64,000 nucleotides of DNA from Sycon ciliatum. Lineage: Eukaryota; Porifera; Calcarea; Leucosolenida; Sycettidae. Below are positions 1 through 11,736 of this stretch, in pieces. Positions within the stretch are counted from its first letter, which is position 1; the number at the start of each line of letters is the position of its first letter. The notes under the pieces were generated by a model that saw only the letters and a program-made list of their open reading frames with translations, did no database searches and was not told the origin of the DNA. The position numbers and the translations under genes are program-made. The DNA lies in the NCBI RefSeq assembly GCF_964019385.1, contig NC_088649.1:8013985-8077984 (forward strand), given 5' to 3'.

Positions 1-1090
1 AGTAAGCTTGCAGCGTCGTCATCTTCTGGACAGGCGCATCGTCACTGATTTGGAATTTTGAGCGTGCGCACCTACTTCTCAAACCGAGAAGTCGGCTGAG
101 AAGGAAAAACATTTGCGCCTAAATGCTTGACAATTGTGAATTTGATCGTCGAACAAAATGCGTCCTCGCGATGTCCGTGCACAGCTTTGGGATGGCCAAG
201 AACTCGAAAGCCCTTCTCTGATAGACCCATAACCCATTGCTGAAGAGATCTTGTACTCCATCTCGCCCGACCTGGAGCGCCACTTTTTTGAAGGTCGGCT
301 CCCTGACTACTACTACAGTCGTCGCCAAAAAAATCCGGCCAAATGCAATGCTAGCTACCGGTAGCTGTACTGGGCCGCATGCACTGTATCATACTTCATA
401 GTTTAGTGGTACATGTAGTGGTACTGGTAGACCGGGCCTGCAGTTACTTCATCACTGTTCACATGCTGACACTGCACAGACAGGCTAGGCCCGCATAGAC
501 TGATAGAGCCTATTAGAGGCGACAACGGCTTGACAAGTCAGCCAAATTTGTATGGCCCAAACCATGCAAACCTATCATCAGCGTTGATTGTTCACTCGAA
601 ATATGTTTGTGGAAGGAAACTGGCATGTTGAAGTTTGCTCTGAGGCCAGAGTCAATCGAACTGAGCCACTCCTTTGTGTTGACCCATTGCCTCCAAGTTG
701 CCCAATTTTTCAGAGGTGGCTCCAAATCGGAAAGGTTTTAGAGTGCACGTCAAATTCACTCTATTAGTCCGAGGCTGAAATTAGGTAAATGCTATCGCTC
801 CACGACGGCCAGTACAGAGTAACAATAAGCCTTGTGTGTGCTTCTCCATTAGTTTTGATTGGTATGCGGTGCTTTATTGGCGAGAGGCGAGCCGCTGTTT
901 ACCTGCGACAAGAAGTTGATTTTTCGAAAGTCGTAAAACTCAAGTCGCAGTGCGAAGCAACACGTCAAAAACTCACCTGCTTGGTGTGGCGCTTCTGGTC
1001 ATCGCAGAGCCATGAAATTTTGGCTCGGAGTATAAGTTATAACACATCGTAGTCTCACTGTGACATATGTTTTCTAATCAAAATACCAAG
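1..1090. other. Unassigned leading region
   Basis: No gene or element is recognised. The open frames here are short, overlap on both strands and carry no motif. The first exon expected for ZF-A is not visible here. The 5' end of the LINE that follows probably lies near the end of this stretch but could not be placed. Confidence 0.4.
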
Positions 1091-1240
1091 AGAGAAAGTG
1101 AATATTGAGTCCGGTCCGGTTTGCAACCTACCGGTATGCGCTATTTGAAACCATCGCCTTCTACACTCACTCAGAGTCAGACTCGGCGCAGTGCTCAGCC
1201 CGACTGCAGCAGAGTGCGGCGCAGACTGTTCAGTGCTGTT

Positions 1241-1274
1241 CAGTGCCAGTGCCAGTGCTAGTGCCAGTGGCAGT
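1241..1274 (+). repeat. CAGTGC-like hexanucleotide repeat
   Basis: Short run of CAGTGC/CAGTGG-like six-base units upstream of the LINE ORF1. It may belong to the 5' UTR of that element. Confidence 0.6.
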
Positions 1275-1404
1275 ACCTAGACTATTAAATTTTGTAGCTA
1301 GTGCATGCCGCCATGTGCCACTCCACTCTCCACTCCAGACCAGTGCATGAACCCGCGATGAAGTACCGCGTAGATCCACCTACCATACCTATGTACGCGT
1401 ATAC

Positions 1405-2055
1405 TTGGCATTGGCCGGATTTTTTTGGCGACGACTGTGTACAAGTCGTAGTTCCAGCCCCGCAGCAGGCGTGCATGCATCCCGTAGGTCCAGCAATACT
1501 ACAAGTCGTAGCTCCAGCCCCGCAGCAGGCCTGGATGCATCCCGTAGGTCAACCGATACTGAACAACAAGTACATGAATGGCAGGAACACCAGGGCAGAC
1601 GCACTCAAGCCGCCCAGAGACAAAGGCACGCGGCAGATACTAGTAGTCAGTCCCAGCTAGCTCAAAGCATAACAAGGCGGGTGGAAACATCCCGCTACAC
1701 CAAGCCGGCTCGTGATAGCGAGCCGGCAGTAGACCTCACGGCATCACCCCGGGCCAAACGCAAAGTGTTTTACGTTGGCAACGTGCAGCCACACTGCTCC
1801 GCATCATCAATTGCTGAATGGTGCTCTGCCCGAGGAGTGCAGATTCAGGAAGGTGTCATATTTGCATCCAAGCACTTCAGAACTGCCTACGCACGGGTGA
1901 CCGTCGAGGCAGCTGATGAGAACACAGTCGGTGACAAAGGGTTCTGGCCGGATGCTCTTTCGCACACGGTTAGGCCCTGGCGTTTTGCCGCGGACAGTTT
2001 TGACACCAGCAATGCCAACCAGGCAAACAACGTCCTCTCCTCAGGCTCAGCATGA
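1405..2055 (+). CDS. LINE ORF1 protein (RNA-binding-like)
   Basis: The 216-residue ORF has a low-complexity Ser/Arg/Ala-rich N-terminal half and a C-terminal globular part (about residues 113-195) with the pattern VFYVGNV...FRTAYARVTV...FWPD...VRPWRF. This resembles the RRM-like domain of ORF1 proteins in LINEs of this group, which bind element RNA to form the ribonucleoprotein. Residues 13-52 consist of two 20-residue repeats coded by the 60 bp tandem duplication at 1441-1560. The stop codon overlaps the ORF2 start as ATGA, which suggests ORF2 is translated by reinitiation after ORF1. The start could lie upstream, since Met1 is only the first methionine reported in this frame. Confidence 0.65.
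   Translation: MALAGFFWRRLCTSRSSSPAAGVHASRRSSNTTSRSSSPAAGLDASRRSTDTEQQVHEWQEHQGRRTQAAQRQRHAADTSSQSQLAQSITRRVETSRYTKPARDSEPAVDLTASPRAKRKVFYVGNVQPHCSASSIAEWCSARGVQIQEGVIFASKHFRTAYARVTVEAADENTVGDKGFWPDALSHTVRPWRFAADSFDTSNANQANNVLSSGSA
1441..1560 (+). repeat. Tandem duplication, two 60 bp units
   Basis: Units 1441-1500 and 1501-1560 differ at only a few bases. Because 60 is divisible by three, the duplication adds 20 residues to ORF1 without changing frame. Confidence 0.9.
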
Positions 2056-2681
2056 TGGCGCGACCACAGCTGAATCCACTGGCTCGGCCCTACTTCCCCC
2101 CTTGCCAGGGTAAACTGACCTTGCTTTCCGTAAATTGCCGCTCAATCGTTAACAAATCTGCCGAACTGTCTGTCATTGCTGATTTCAACAAACCTGATGT
2201 CATCTGTCTAAATGAAACATGGCTAAATCCAAGCATAGCGCTCACCATCTCCGGTTATACCACATTTCGTCGCGACCGACCACCTCATGATAACAAATCC
2301 GGTACGGCAACCAGAGGATATGGTGGAGTTGCGATTCTTGTCCCGCAAAATCGCTTCGGAAGAGTCCAAGTTCGCGACGACCTTGCTCGTCCGACCTGTG
2401 AATCCGTATGGGTTGAGCTTCACCCAATCTTAGGCTCCCCGACACCCATCCTCGTCTGCTGTACCTACCGTCCGCCCTCAGTCAAAACCACGGAAATAGA
2501 CCACTTCTGTGATATGCTAGCTAGTGCTTTGGTAACCGTTCCCATGTCATCGTACCATGTCATAATGGCTGGGGACTTCAACAGTAAGCACAAACGGTGG
2601 TGCCCATCGGATTTAACGTGTCCTGCTGGGGCGGCACTTTTTCGCACCCTTACATGCTTCGGTTTGGATCAGCTGGTGCAA

Positions 2682-3416
<735 letters not shown>

Positions 3417-5750
3417 AGTCCAACGCACACAACATCTTCCGGAACACAGTCATGTCTAGACCTTGTCTTCACGAACCAACCCCTGCTGGCGACGGACGTT
3501 CACACAGCTTGCGCTCTTGGCTCCTCGGACCATCTCATGGTTTCATGCCAGTTCGCCGTCTCATTGCCCTCGGATCCAGACCTGCCACTTCCTTCTCGCA
3601 AACCGTTCCCATATCGCTTCCGTCGAGTTCCCTCTCAGTGCTGGGACTCTATGAACGCTGATTTCTCCTGCCACGACTGGTCGTTTCTGCAACCAGAAGG
3701 CTCTCCAACTGTTGACGCCGCGGTAGATCACTTTGCAGCCGTCCTTGAACGAGGGTTCCAACAGCACCTCTCTAACTTTGCTATCGGCTACAACAACCGG
3801 AAACATTCCAACCCAACATCCTCGACATCTAGTCCCCCATGGGTGACACGGTCCCTCGTATCTGAAGTGAAGCGCAAGCGTGATCTTTTCAGCATCTACA
3901 AGAAATTCCCAACGCCGGTTAACCGGGAGGCTTACCGAGTTCAACGCAACTTCGTCAAGCACCTTTCTCGTACCTCACACCGCTCCTTTCTAAACTCTCT
4001 TTCTGCAACACTCTCCTCCCCCGATCGCCCATCACTCCACCAATTCATTCGCAACCAGTGCCGCGGGACCTCCCGCGCCCCAATCCAGTACCTGACGGAC
4101 TCCAATGGCAACCGCCAGCACGATGTGAAGGCGATTGCAGACACACTGAACAAGCAGTTTGTTTCATCCGGCATTCCGGAAGATCCGAATTGGGTCATTC
4201 CATCGCTGTCCCCAGCCCCTGAACTTAGCGCACCACTCACACGCGTCGTTACCACGACTGCTACCGTCTGTAAGCACCTCAAACTCCTGAAGAATTGTAA
4301 GTCCCCTGGCGAAGATGGCATACCCAATGAGGTTCTCAAATGGCTTGCGCCATCTCTGTCCTATCCCTTGTGCCTGCTCTTTAACATGTCATATCGTACA
4401 GGAGTATTTCCGTCCGTCTGGAAATCTGCTGTTATCGTCCCGATCTATAAGAAAGGCCAACGCTCTCAGGCTGGCAACTACAGACCAATCTCTCTCCTTC
4501 CCGCTGTGTCCAAGGTCTGTGAACGTATTTTCTTTGAGTCTCTGTACTGCCACGTCACCCCAGCGCTTTCACCATCTCAATCCGGTTTCTGCCGTGGAGA
4601 CTCCACAACTTTCCAACTAACACGTCTAGTACAAGACATCTACACCCAGCGGAACCTCAGGCGGCATGTTGGCATCGTGTTCTTTGACCTAGCGAAAGCT
4701 TTCGACACCGTCTGGCATCGTGGTCTGCTTGCAAAGCTAGAGTCCGTCTTCTTGGTACACGGTCCAGCCCTGCAATGGCTCTCATCCTATCTTTCCTGCC
4801 GCCACCAGACTGTCAGAGTATCTGCCTCCCTATCAGACCCATTACTAGTCGTGTCTGGGGTACCCCAGGGGTCCATACTTGGGCCGCTCCTATTTCTACT
4901 GTACGTTAATGACTTGCCAGCCCTTGTACCAAATGTAAGTCTTTTTGCTGACGACACTGCTCTGATGTGCTCCGACAGCTCGGCAGACAACCTCACGGCC
5001 TCCATGCAGTCCGGGGTCAACGCTACAGTAACATGGATGGAAACCTGGAAACTGAAGCCTAACCTCGCCAAAACCGAGGCCATGTTCTTCTCTCCCTCGC
5101 CCCCCACTCAACTTCTGTATTTTCCTGGTCTAAATAGTACACCTATTAAAGTTGTTAACGAGCACAAGCACCTGGGCGTTATTCTCGACCGCCAACTCTC
5201 CTGGTCTCCACAAGTCCAGTCTGTGTGCAAGCGTGCGAGTGCGTCCTTAGGTATGCTACAACCCCACTGCCAACACTTGAATGATAACTGCAGAGAATTG
5301 TTCTTTAAGTCGTACATTTTGCCTATATTTGACTATTGCGATATAGCTTGGTGCGGGTTGTCTCAGACTTTACTCCACAGACTGGAGGTACATCAACGCT
5401 TGCTTCTGAAAATTCTGTTTCGAAAAGACCAAACATTTGCCTCCCTTTGTCTTTATAAACTTGCTTCCACGCACCCTCTTCTTGCCCGACATCAGCAGCA
5501 TCTTTGTATCCTTGTGCAAAAAATCTTCCTAGCCCAAGTCCCGAAACATATTGCCAAGTACAACTGGGTTGTAACCACTAGACCAACACGCAATGCCTTA
5601 TCACTGCCCCATGCTAGTTCCTCTCTGTTTTTGAAATCCCCTTTCTTCTCAGCATACTCCCTTTGGTCTAACCTGCCTACTAGCATTAAGACATGCCAGG
5701 ATATCAGGAAATTCACAGTCCAGCTTTCCACACTGTCTCATCCGAAGTGA
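3417..5750 (+). CDS. LINE ORF2, reverse transcriptase portion
   Basis: The frame is open for 777 codons from 3417, preceded by 11 codons of insertion sequence. It starts with the C-terminal end of the endonuclease (SCLDLVFTNQ, then SSDH), continues through a linker (VKRKRDLFSIYKKFPTPVN) and into a reverse transcriptase with SPGEDGIPNEV, VPIYKKG, NYRPISLLP, FFDLAKAFDTV, SGVPQGSILGPLLFLLYVNDL and catalytic FADD at 4944-4955. It ends with a thumb/C-terminal region (YCDIAWCG...LPTSIKTC). This enzyme copies element RNA at the nicked target. All key residues are present, so the RT half looks recently active although it is separated from its N-terminus. Confidence 0.9.
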   Translation, partial: SPTHTTSSGTQSCLDLVFTNQPLLATDVHTACALGSSDHLMVSCQFAVSLPSDPDLPLPSRKPFPYRFRRVPSQCWDSMNADFSCHDWSFLQPEGSPTVDAAVDHFAAVLERGFQQHLSNFAIGYNNRKHSNPTSSTSSPPWVTRSLVSEVKRKRDLFSIYKKFPTPVNREAYRVQRNFVKHLSRTSHRSFLNSLSATLSSPDRPSLHQFIRNQCRGTSRAPIQYLTDSNGNRQHDVKAIADTLNKQFVSSGIPEDPNWVIPSLSPAPELSAPLTRVVTTTATVCKHLKLLKNCKSPGEDGIPNEVLKWLAPSLSYPLCLLFNMSYRTGVFPSVWKSAVIVPIYKKGQRSQAGNYRPISLLPAVSKVCERIFFESLYCHVTPALSPSQSGFCRGDSTTFQLTRLVQDIYTQRNLRRHVGIVFFDLAKAFDTVWHRGLLAKLESVFLVHGPALQWLSSYLSCRHQTVRVSASLSDPLLVVSGVPQGSILGPLLFLLYVNDLPALVPNVSLFADDTALMCSDSSADNLTASMQSGVNATVTWMETWKLKPNLAKTEAMFFSPSPPTQLLYFPGLNSTPIKVVNEHKHLGVILDRQLSWSPQVQSVCKRASASLGMLQPHCQHLNDNCRELFFKSYILPIFDYCDIAWCGLSQTLLHRLEVHQRLLLKILFRKDQTFASLCLYKLASTHPLLARHQQHLCILVQKIFLAQVPKHIAKYNWVVTTRPTRNALSLPHASSSLFLKSPFFSAYSLWSNLPTSIKTCQDIRKFTVQLSTLSHPK

Positions 5751-5934
5751 TCCCATGTATTATTAATGTGCCTCCCTTTCTTTTTCTCTCCCTATCTCCT
5801 TTCCCTCTCTGACAGCATCTTTCTTTTTTTTCCCTTTTTAGCTTGCCGTGGTTGGCTATCACCTGACCTCTCATGTTTATTGGCAGTCTTCGGACGGGCC
5901 AGGAGATGTTGAATAAATAAATAAATAAATAAAA
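5751..5934 (+). other. LINE 3' UTR and (AAAT)n tail
   Basis: Pyrimidine-rich UTR followed by a short stem region and tetranucleotide tail (5912-5934). Antisense versions of similar 3' ends occur at 32263-32390 and 60481-60603, showing that truncated relatives are dispersed here. Confidence 0.75.
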
Positions 5935-5954
5935 TGTGAACAGAATATGCGATC

Positions 5955-6226
5955 TATAGTAAAGAAACCGCAAGTAAGCTATAATATCCACTAACACCAC
6001 CAGTTACTTCCCCTCCTCATGCTCTTTCTATAACTTAGAACCTTCCCATGTGGAAGGCTGTTGGAGTGCGCATCCAAGATGTGCTAGAGCTGTAAGCCAG
6101 TTAGTTGAAGATTGTCAGTACTGTCGGTCAGTGTCGTGCACTGCTATTGCATGAGCTGATAATTTGGGGTGTTAGTGGACATTATAGCGTAACTTGCGGT
6201 TTCGTGGTTCTTTTTTCGTTACTATA
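5955..6226. mobile_element. MITE with 35 bp terminal inverted repeats
   Basis: Arms 5964-5998 and 6168-6203 are inverted copies (GAAACCGCAAGT ... ACTTGCGGTTTC), and similarity extends outward to TATAGT/ACTATA. There is no coding capacity. A related partial copy lies at 32075-32246. The core carries a CCTTCC...GGAAGG palindrome shared with the foldback element at 6987-7797. Confidence 0.8.
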
Positions 6227-6457
6227 AACTGAACCTTGCCTCTTATTCCCAGAATATGCAATAGTGAAAAATCAAAAATATTCGAACAGGTTTTCGTGCG
6301 TCACTAAACAGGAAACATTGTTGTACCAATGGACAGTGAAACACGTGCATACAACCAAGAAGTGACACATAGTGACATCACTGAAGTTTTAATGTGTAGT
6401 GCAATAATAACAATGATCGTGATCAAACGCACACTTTTACATTGTGTCCATATACAG

Positions 6458-6585
6458 ATTCCGAAGTTGGATGGTATACGAGGAGTGTATACCTCGCCAT
6501 ACATAACCGCACCGGCAATGCCATTTGTTCGCCCAGTTGGACGTTTCCCTCTTTCCTTCCCAAAAAGACCTGCTCAGGGAGCGAT
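6458..6585 (+). CDS. ZF-A upstream coding exon
   Basis: Exon of 128 nt inferred from a homologous exon in ZF-C (41283-41431). It follows an acceptor ATATACAG and ends at donor GAT|GTAAGT. It reads IPKLDGIRGVYTSP...FVRPVG..., matching PPKLGGIGGVYTSP...SVRPVG in ZF-C. It enters in phase 0 and leaves two bases (AT) that combine with the C opening the next exon, so the 128 and 679 nt exons sum to an exact codon number. No domain is recognised. A matching first exon (as at 40367-40765) was not found upstream, where a LINE and a MITE lie, so the gene may be truncated. Confidence 0.6.
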
Positions 6586-6986
6586 GTAAGTCGAAACTAA
6601 ATTGTTGATCTTTCATTTTTTCTAATTGACAACACTGTACAGTATTCTGATAACTTGAATATTTTTGTATTTTTTTGCAAAGGGTGTCGTTTTGGGAGTA
6701 AATTTGACGAAATTCATTGTAATTCACGAGTAGGACTGTAGGATATTGATGTACTCTAAAACCGGAAGGTCTAACGACCAGAAGGTTTAACGTTTTTTTG
6801 TAATTTTGGCATGATTAGGTGCAGAACGATGGCTACCTGGCCACCCATCTGTATGCGCTTCTTTACACAGACATCTTACGATAACGGTTTTTTAATAACA
6901 AAAAAATAATTGGACGTTAAAACGTCAGACTTTGTGACTCGTTAGACTTTCCGGTTTAACAGTATTTAAGAGTGTCTTTCTTTCTG

Positions 6987-7797
6987 ATGAAGAAAGGAAA
7001 AGGACAAAATTTTAAGAGTTATGACAAACTGTCCACCAACGTAACCAGATCTTATACAGTCAGCGAGTACGACAAAATGGCACAAAACTGACAAGAAGTA
7101 ATGAGACATTCGGCCACCTGACACCCAGCTCCAACACTTCTCCAAGGCGCAAACCAACAACCTTCCAACTTGGAAGGCTCAGGTTCGAAAAAGTCCAAGA
7201 AGGGAAGGAAAGCGCAACGAAGAAGAGCATGAGCTACGCATCACGGTAACAAAAAATGCCGAAAGTTACTAGATGATGACGAAACTAGTAAGACTATTGG
7301 ACAGACCGGCCTTACTACAACTCGTCGACGCAAAGCAACAGACCACCCAACTTGGGAGGCTCAAGTTTATGTAATAAACATAGAAGGGGAAGCTAAGCGA
7401 AGTCAAATTGTGACAAACCGAAACGCCAACATCCTACTGAACTCCACTATCATGTATGATGGACTAGTTATGTACAATAACAAGTAGTTCCACAAGACGT
7501 ACGTTTCGCCGTATAGGTCATGATAGGTCTTTGTTGCCGTGATGCGTAGCTCATGCTCTTCTTCGTTGCGCTTTCCTTCGCTTCTTGGACCTTTCCGAAC
7601 CTGAGCCTTCCAAGTTGGAAGGTTGTTGGTTTGCGCCTTCGAGAAGAGTTGGAGCTAGGTGTCAAGTCGCCGAATGTCTCATTACTCCTTGTCAGTTTTG
7701 TGCCATTTTGTGGCACTCGCTGACTGTATAAGATCTGGTTACGTTGGTGGACAGTTTGTCATAACTCGTAACATGTTTCTCCTTTTACTTTCTTCAT
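6987..7797. mobile_element. Foldback element, about 265 bp inverted arms
   Basis: Arms 6987-7252 and 7531-7797 are long inverted copies, with a 278 bp spacer containing a third degenerate copy of the CCAACTTGG palindrome region. No transposase is present. It lies inside the ZF-A intron and would form a long hairpin in the pre-mRNA. A related, smaller copy is at 58470-58900. Confidence 0.85.
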
Positions 7798-8279
7798 CAA
7801 ATATATATGGGCTCACTATCCGAGTCTTTCTTTCTTTTTTTCTTTTTTTCCTGATCACGATAGTGAATGAAAAACGTAAAATGTTTGGCACCTATGAAAT
7901 CAGGGGATGGCCCACGGCTGGTAAAAAAAGTGTCCGTTTCTGCTATGTCAATGTTGTGCGTAATTTGTGCACTTCTTGGCTGAGCAAGTGGGGGGATTGT
8001 TACTCATGACAAGAATCCGAGTGCTCATTCCCAGGTAGTTGAATATGTGTCTGTTTATTTCACTTTCTGGCTAAATAATAGGGGTGGGTTGTTTAATCAT
8101 GACCCGTAGCCATACTGTTGTCCAATCGTGTAAGATTGGAATATTTATTTGTATTAGTAAGTTATATCCAATTGTTCATTCACGTGCACAGGCATGAGAT
8201 AGTGTCCCAGCTATGCTCTTAGAGTCCTTTGAAAATGAAAAATAGCTGTACTATTGTTTACATTTGTTTCGTTCCACAG

Positions 8280-8958
8280 CGGAACTCAGATTGACGATCA
8301 GCAGAAGGAACCAAGGACAGATGTGGTATCAGATTATTATAATGATGCTGATATGCGTTGGAGGCCAGCACAAATCAGGCAGTTGCACAATCACCTCCAC
8401 GGAGACGCACTGCTGACATCGACACCGATTGCATCTTCCGCTGGCATTCCGTTTGGTCGTATGGGAAGTTCTGAAAAGCAAGGACAAGATCCGTGTAAGG
8501 AAGGGGATGAGAACGAAAGTCAATTAGAACCCAGGCATGACGTCCTGCATCAGTCCGCAGGGTCTCCGGCTACCACTACCGTTTCCAAACAAGCCAAGCT
8601 CTCTAAGCATAAAACGTTGCACAAGTGTCAGCATTGCCCGAAGGAGTTTTCTTGTCTATCTAAACTACGTCACCATGAACGTATTCACACAGGTGAAAGG
8701 CCTTACAAGTGTAAGACATGTGATGCATCGTTCAAGCAAAAATACGATCTAGGTAGACACATGCGCATTCACACAGGGGAGAGGCCTTACAAGTGTGAGA
8801 CATGTGAATTATCGTTTAAGCAGGGGTCTCATCTTCGTGTTCATGAACGTATTCATATTAGAGAGGGGCCTTACAAATGCAAGACATGTCGAAAATCGTT
8901 CACGCAGTTATCAATTCTGCATGCTCATGAACGATTGCACACACTGGATCGTTCATAG
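8280..8958 (+). CDS. ZF-A, C2H2 zinc-finger protein (finger exon)
   Basis: Exon following a strong acceptor (pyrimidine-rich, TTCCACAG). The N-terminal part (GTQIDDQQKEPRTDV, NDADMRW) matches the ZF-C exon. Four C2H2 fingers follow: HKCQHC...HHERIH, YKCKTC...RHMRIH, YKCETC...VHERIH and YKCKTC...AHERLH, mostly with TGERP linkers. Such proteins bind DNA through the fingers in the nucleus; the target cannot be predicted here. No KRAB, SCAN, BTB or ZAD domain is seen. It has two fingers fewer than ZF-C. Stop at 8956-8958. Similar 3' flank sequence is found after ZF-C. Whether it is expressed is unknown because its first exon is missing from this window. Confidence 0.85.
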
Positions 8959-9840
8959 AGGAGCAAGTCGTGTAGATCGTATTTCAACAGTCCAAGAAAT
9001 CGACCTGAACGAGAACGTGAATATGCAAGAAAGAGGTCATTCACAGAATTCTCAAAGTCGTGTGCTCCTGCCCGAACTCACACAGAGGACAAACTTCATT
9101 TACAATATGCAAACAAATTAGTCTCGAACTCACTGCATGACTATCCGCTCATACATACAGGTGTGAAAGCGATCAGTACTATAATTTACGTCAACTAGGT
9201 GCATACTTTACCTGAAGAAACATTTACGCCACTCAAACACATTGATCATTACGACCAATTGTTGTCTGTTTTACTCGGTTTGGGCATACATGTATCTCCT
9301 TGTTTGCTATAAAATACAAAATCACACCTTTGCATTGCCACAGCCCACCTCATGACCATCCTGTTACAAGTAGGAAAATAGTTTTTACATCAAAACATCT
9401 TTGTTTTCAGCTTACGTTGTCACTGTCACAGCAGTAATACATATAATATCGCTGCACACATCTATCATAAACATTGCCTGGGAACCAATTCTTCCCAAAA
9501 ATCACTTTTTGCATTCTATATCCATCAAACATCCCAGTTTTGTCCCATACAACTCAATCCCCGAGCTATGTAAAGTGGAATGTGCTTAAATCATCACTTC
9601 TGTCTGTTATTTCAGTTCTTTAAAAACAGGGTTATACTGCCGGATAAACAGTTCCTAAAGCCGGCTACACTTGTGCTCATTTGTTTGTGGGACCAATTCT
9701 TCCACCTAAATGATTGGTTTGTGAAGTTCAATGATTTTTCATCGCACTGATGAATTCTTTAGTCTTTAGGTTCTCGGTCAGTACCCCTAAAATCATTTCC
9801 TCGAGTGACATTTCGTTGCCGTCGATTGGTCGAAACGGGG
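8959..9840 (+). other. ZF-A 3' flank
   Basis: No gene. Segments such as TTAGTCTCGAACTCACTGCATG and the later AATTCTTCCACC match the flanks after ZF-C (43260-43650) and at 34080-34490, so this is duplicated flank or 3' UTR. Confidence 0.5.
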
Positions 9841-9954
9841 TCTATGCTAGGGACAATTCTCGAGAGGCACACTGCGCCGAATTGCTTTTTAGGCGATTAA
9901 AAGTTACGATGTAGGAGAAGGTTTTTTCGACTCCAGAGGACTTCGTTGTTCTCG

Positions 9955-10580
9955 CCCCACATATACTGGCAACCATAGAGACATAGACCGCAGTAGCGAC
10001 AATACACAAAGTGAAGGGTAGTTGGCCATTGCCAGATTTGAACCGGATAACGAGTGAGGTATGGAAGCAAGGACTGAGAACAGAGTGTCTCAGATAAAAT
10101 AGGCGTGCCAGTGGATAGCAGAAATAGGCCATGATGCAGAACATCTTGGTCAGATTAATTTTCCTGGACCGAGCCAACCGGGAAAAAACCCTCGCGCCAA
10201 TGGAAGCAGTTGGGAGGGAAAAACCGGGTGTATATCCCCAATGGCGATCAGGCATCATGTAGGCATGGCAAGCACATCACGGAAAAAAGTGATACACAAA
10301 GCAATGATAATAGGCACAGAAATGAAGGGTGGGAGGGCAGGGACACTGGTGAGACTCAAAACTGACTGAAGAAGTCTGAGAAAGAAGCGACAATAAAGAA
10401 CACACCAGATGCCATATTTGCAACTGAAAATATTTCGCGAGAAATCATTTCTTGCCTAACTAGCTGCGCTCGGCCGGCGAGAAATACAACTTCTCGCTCC
10501 ACATATACTGGCACACATAGAGACATAGACCGCAACAGACACACTACACAAAGTGAAGGGTAGTTGGCCGCAGCCAGATG
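9955..10580. repeat. Direct repeat pair, about 85 bp
   Basis: 9955-10040 and 10497-10580 share a block running from CCACATATACTGGCA to GTAGTTGGCC at about 90 percent by eye. The sequence between and around it (9842-10680) holds no recognisable gene. Confidence 0.75.
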
Positions 10581-10727
10581 TGACTCAGGAAAAGCATAGC
10601 GCGGCGACAACGAGAAGGTATTATTTTTATTATTATTACGTAGCATGCAGTGAAGAGTGTTTGTGCACACCCTCGTCACGACTAGAAACAGTCATGGCAC
10701 CCTTATAAACTCATAACAATCATTCTG

Positions 10728-11345
10728 GAGAATGAATTTGAAGACACCACTGCAGCTGTACTTATGGTTGATAAATATGGTGGTAAAGACACACCTGGCA
10801 ATATGGCGGTAAACACACGCCTGCACACACACGCTCTCTAGGCTGCAAAGTTCTGGCACACAGCTCTCCTTCTCACCACCACCACCATCAGTTTGCGCCT
10901 GGCGCCTGGTCGATGCATGGTTGGCGGTATCCGGCATAGCAGGCTGGTACATCAAGTAGTGCATGGCACATAGCAGATGACACAGCAACGACATAGCTCG
11001 ATTGCGACGTACGTTTCGTCCCTGCTGGACTCATCAGGCAATCTTCTTCTTGGATGTCTTCACACGGAGCTTGACTCGGGAGAATGAATTTGAAGACACC
11101 ACTGCAGCTGTACTTATGGTAGATAAATATGGTGGTAAAGACACACCTGGCAATATGGCGGTAAACACACGCCTGCCCACACACGCTCTCTAGGCTGCAA
11201 AGTTCTGGCACAGAGCTCTCCTTCTCACCACCACCACCATCAGTTCGCGCCTGGCGCCTGGTCGATGCATGGTTGGCGGTATCCGGCATAGCAGGCTGGT
11301 ACATCAAGTAGTGCATGGCACATAGCAGATGACACAGCAACGACA
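10728..11345. repeat. Direct repeats, 352 bp period, flanking a hammerhead
   Basis: 10728-10998 and 11080-11345 are nearly identical and separated by the hammerhead motif at 10999-11046 and about 34 bp. A further part (11120-11205) is repeated in inverted orientation at 11346-11431. This is the kind of layout seen in pseudo-LTRs of Penelope-like elements or in retrozymes. A Penelope-like C-terminus lies 5' on the same strand at 11737-11913. Confidence 0.8.
10999..11046 (-). ncRNA. Hammerhead self-cleaving ribozyme, canonical
   Basis: On the minus strand all parts of a type I hammerhead occur in order: stem I 5' strand GATTGC, core CTGATGA, stem II GTCC-AGCAG-GGAC, core GAAA, a minimal stem III CGTACG, cleavage triplet GTC, then stem I 3' strand GCAATC. 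Stem I and stem II are perfectly paired and G10.1-C11.1 is present. A minimal stem III is typical of ribozymes from Penelope-like elements and animal retrozymes, which often act as dimers. Predicted cleavage is between 11006 and 11005. Confidence 0.85.
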
Positions 11346-11736
11346 GAACTTTGCAGCCTAGAGAGCGTGTGTGGGCAGGCGTGTGTTTACCGCCATATTG
11401 CCAGGTGTGTCTTTACCACCATATTTATCAACAATCATTCTATAATAATAATAGCTATGAAAAGTATGAATGCCGCAGACATCACCACGCAACATGACAA
11501 TTTGTTCAAGGTTTGGTTTTGTGTGTTTCCAAAATCGATTTTCACGCTCCGATCATCAGTAGAAATACGGAACTAAGGAGATCAAGGGAAAAACAAAGGT
11601 TAAAAATCCAAAGAAGTGTGACACATGACGGGTAACTTGTGGTAAGTATTACAAAAAGTGAGAACTAAAATAAAGAGTAAGTGTGACAAACGGGCATGAA
11701 CAGTGCAGAAACAACTCATGAACACGGGGTGCAAAC

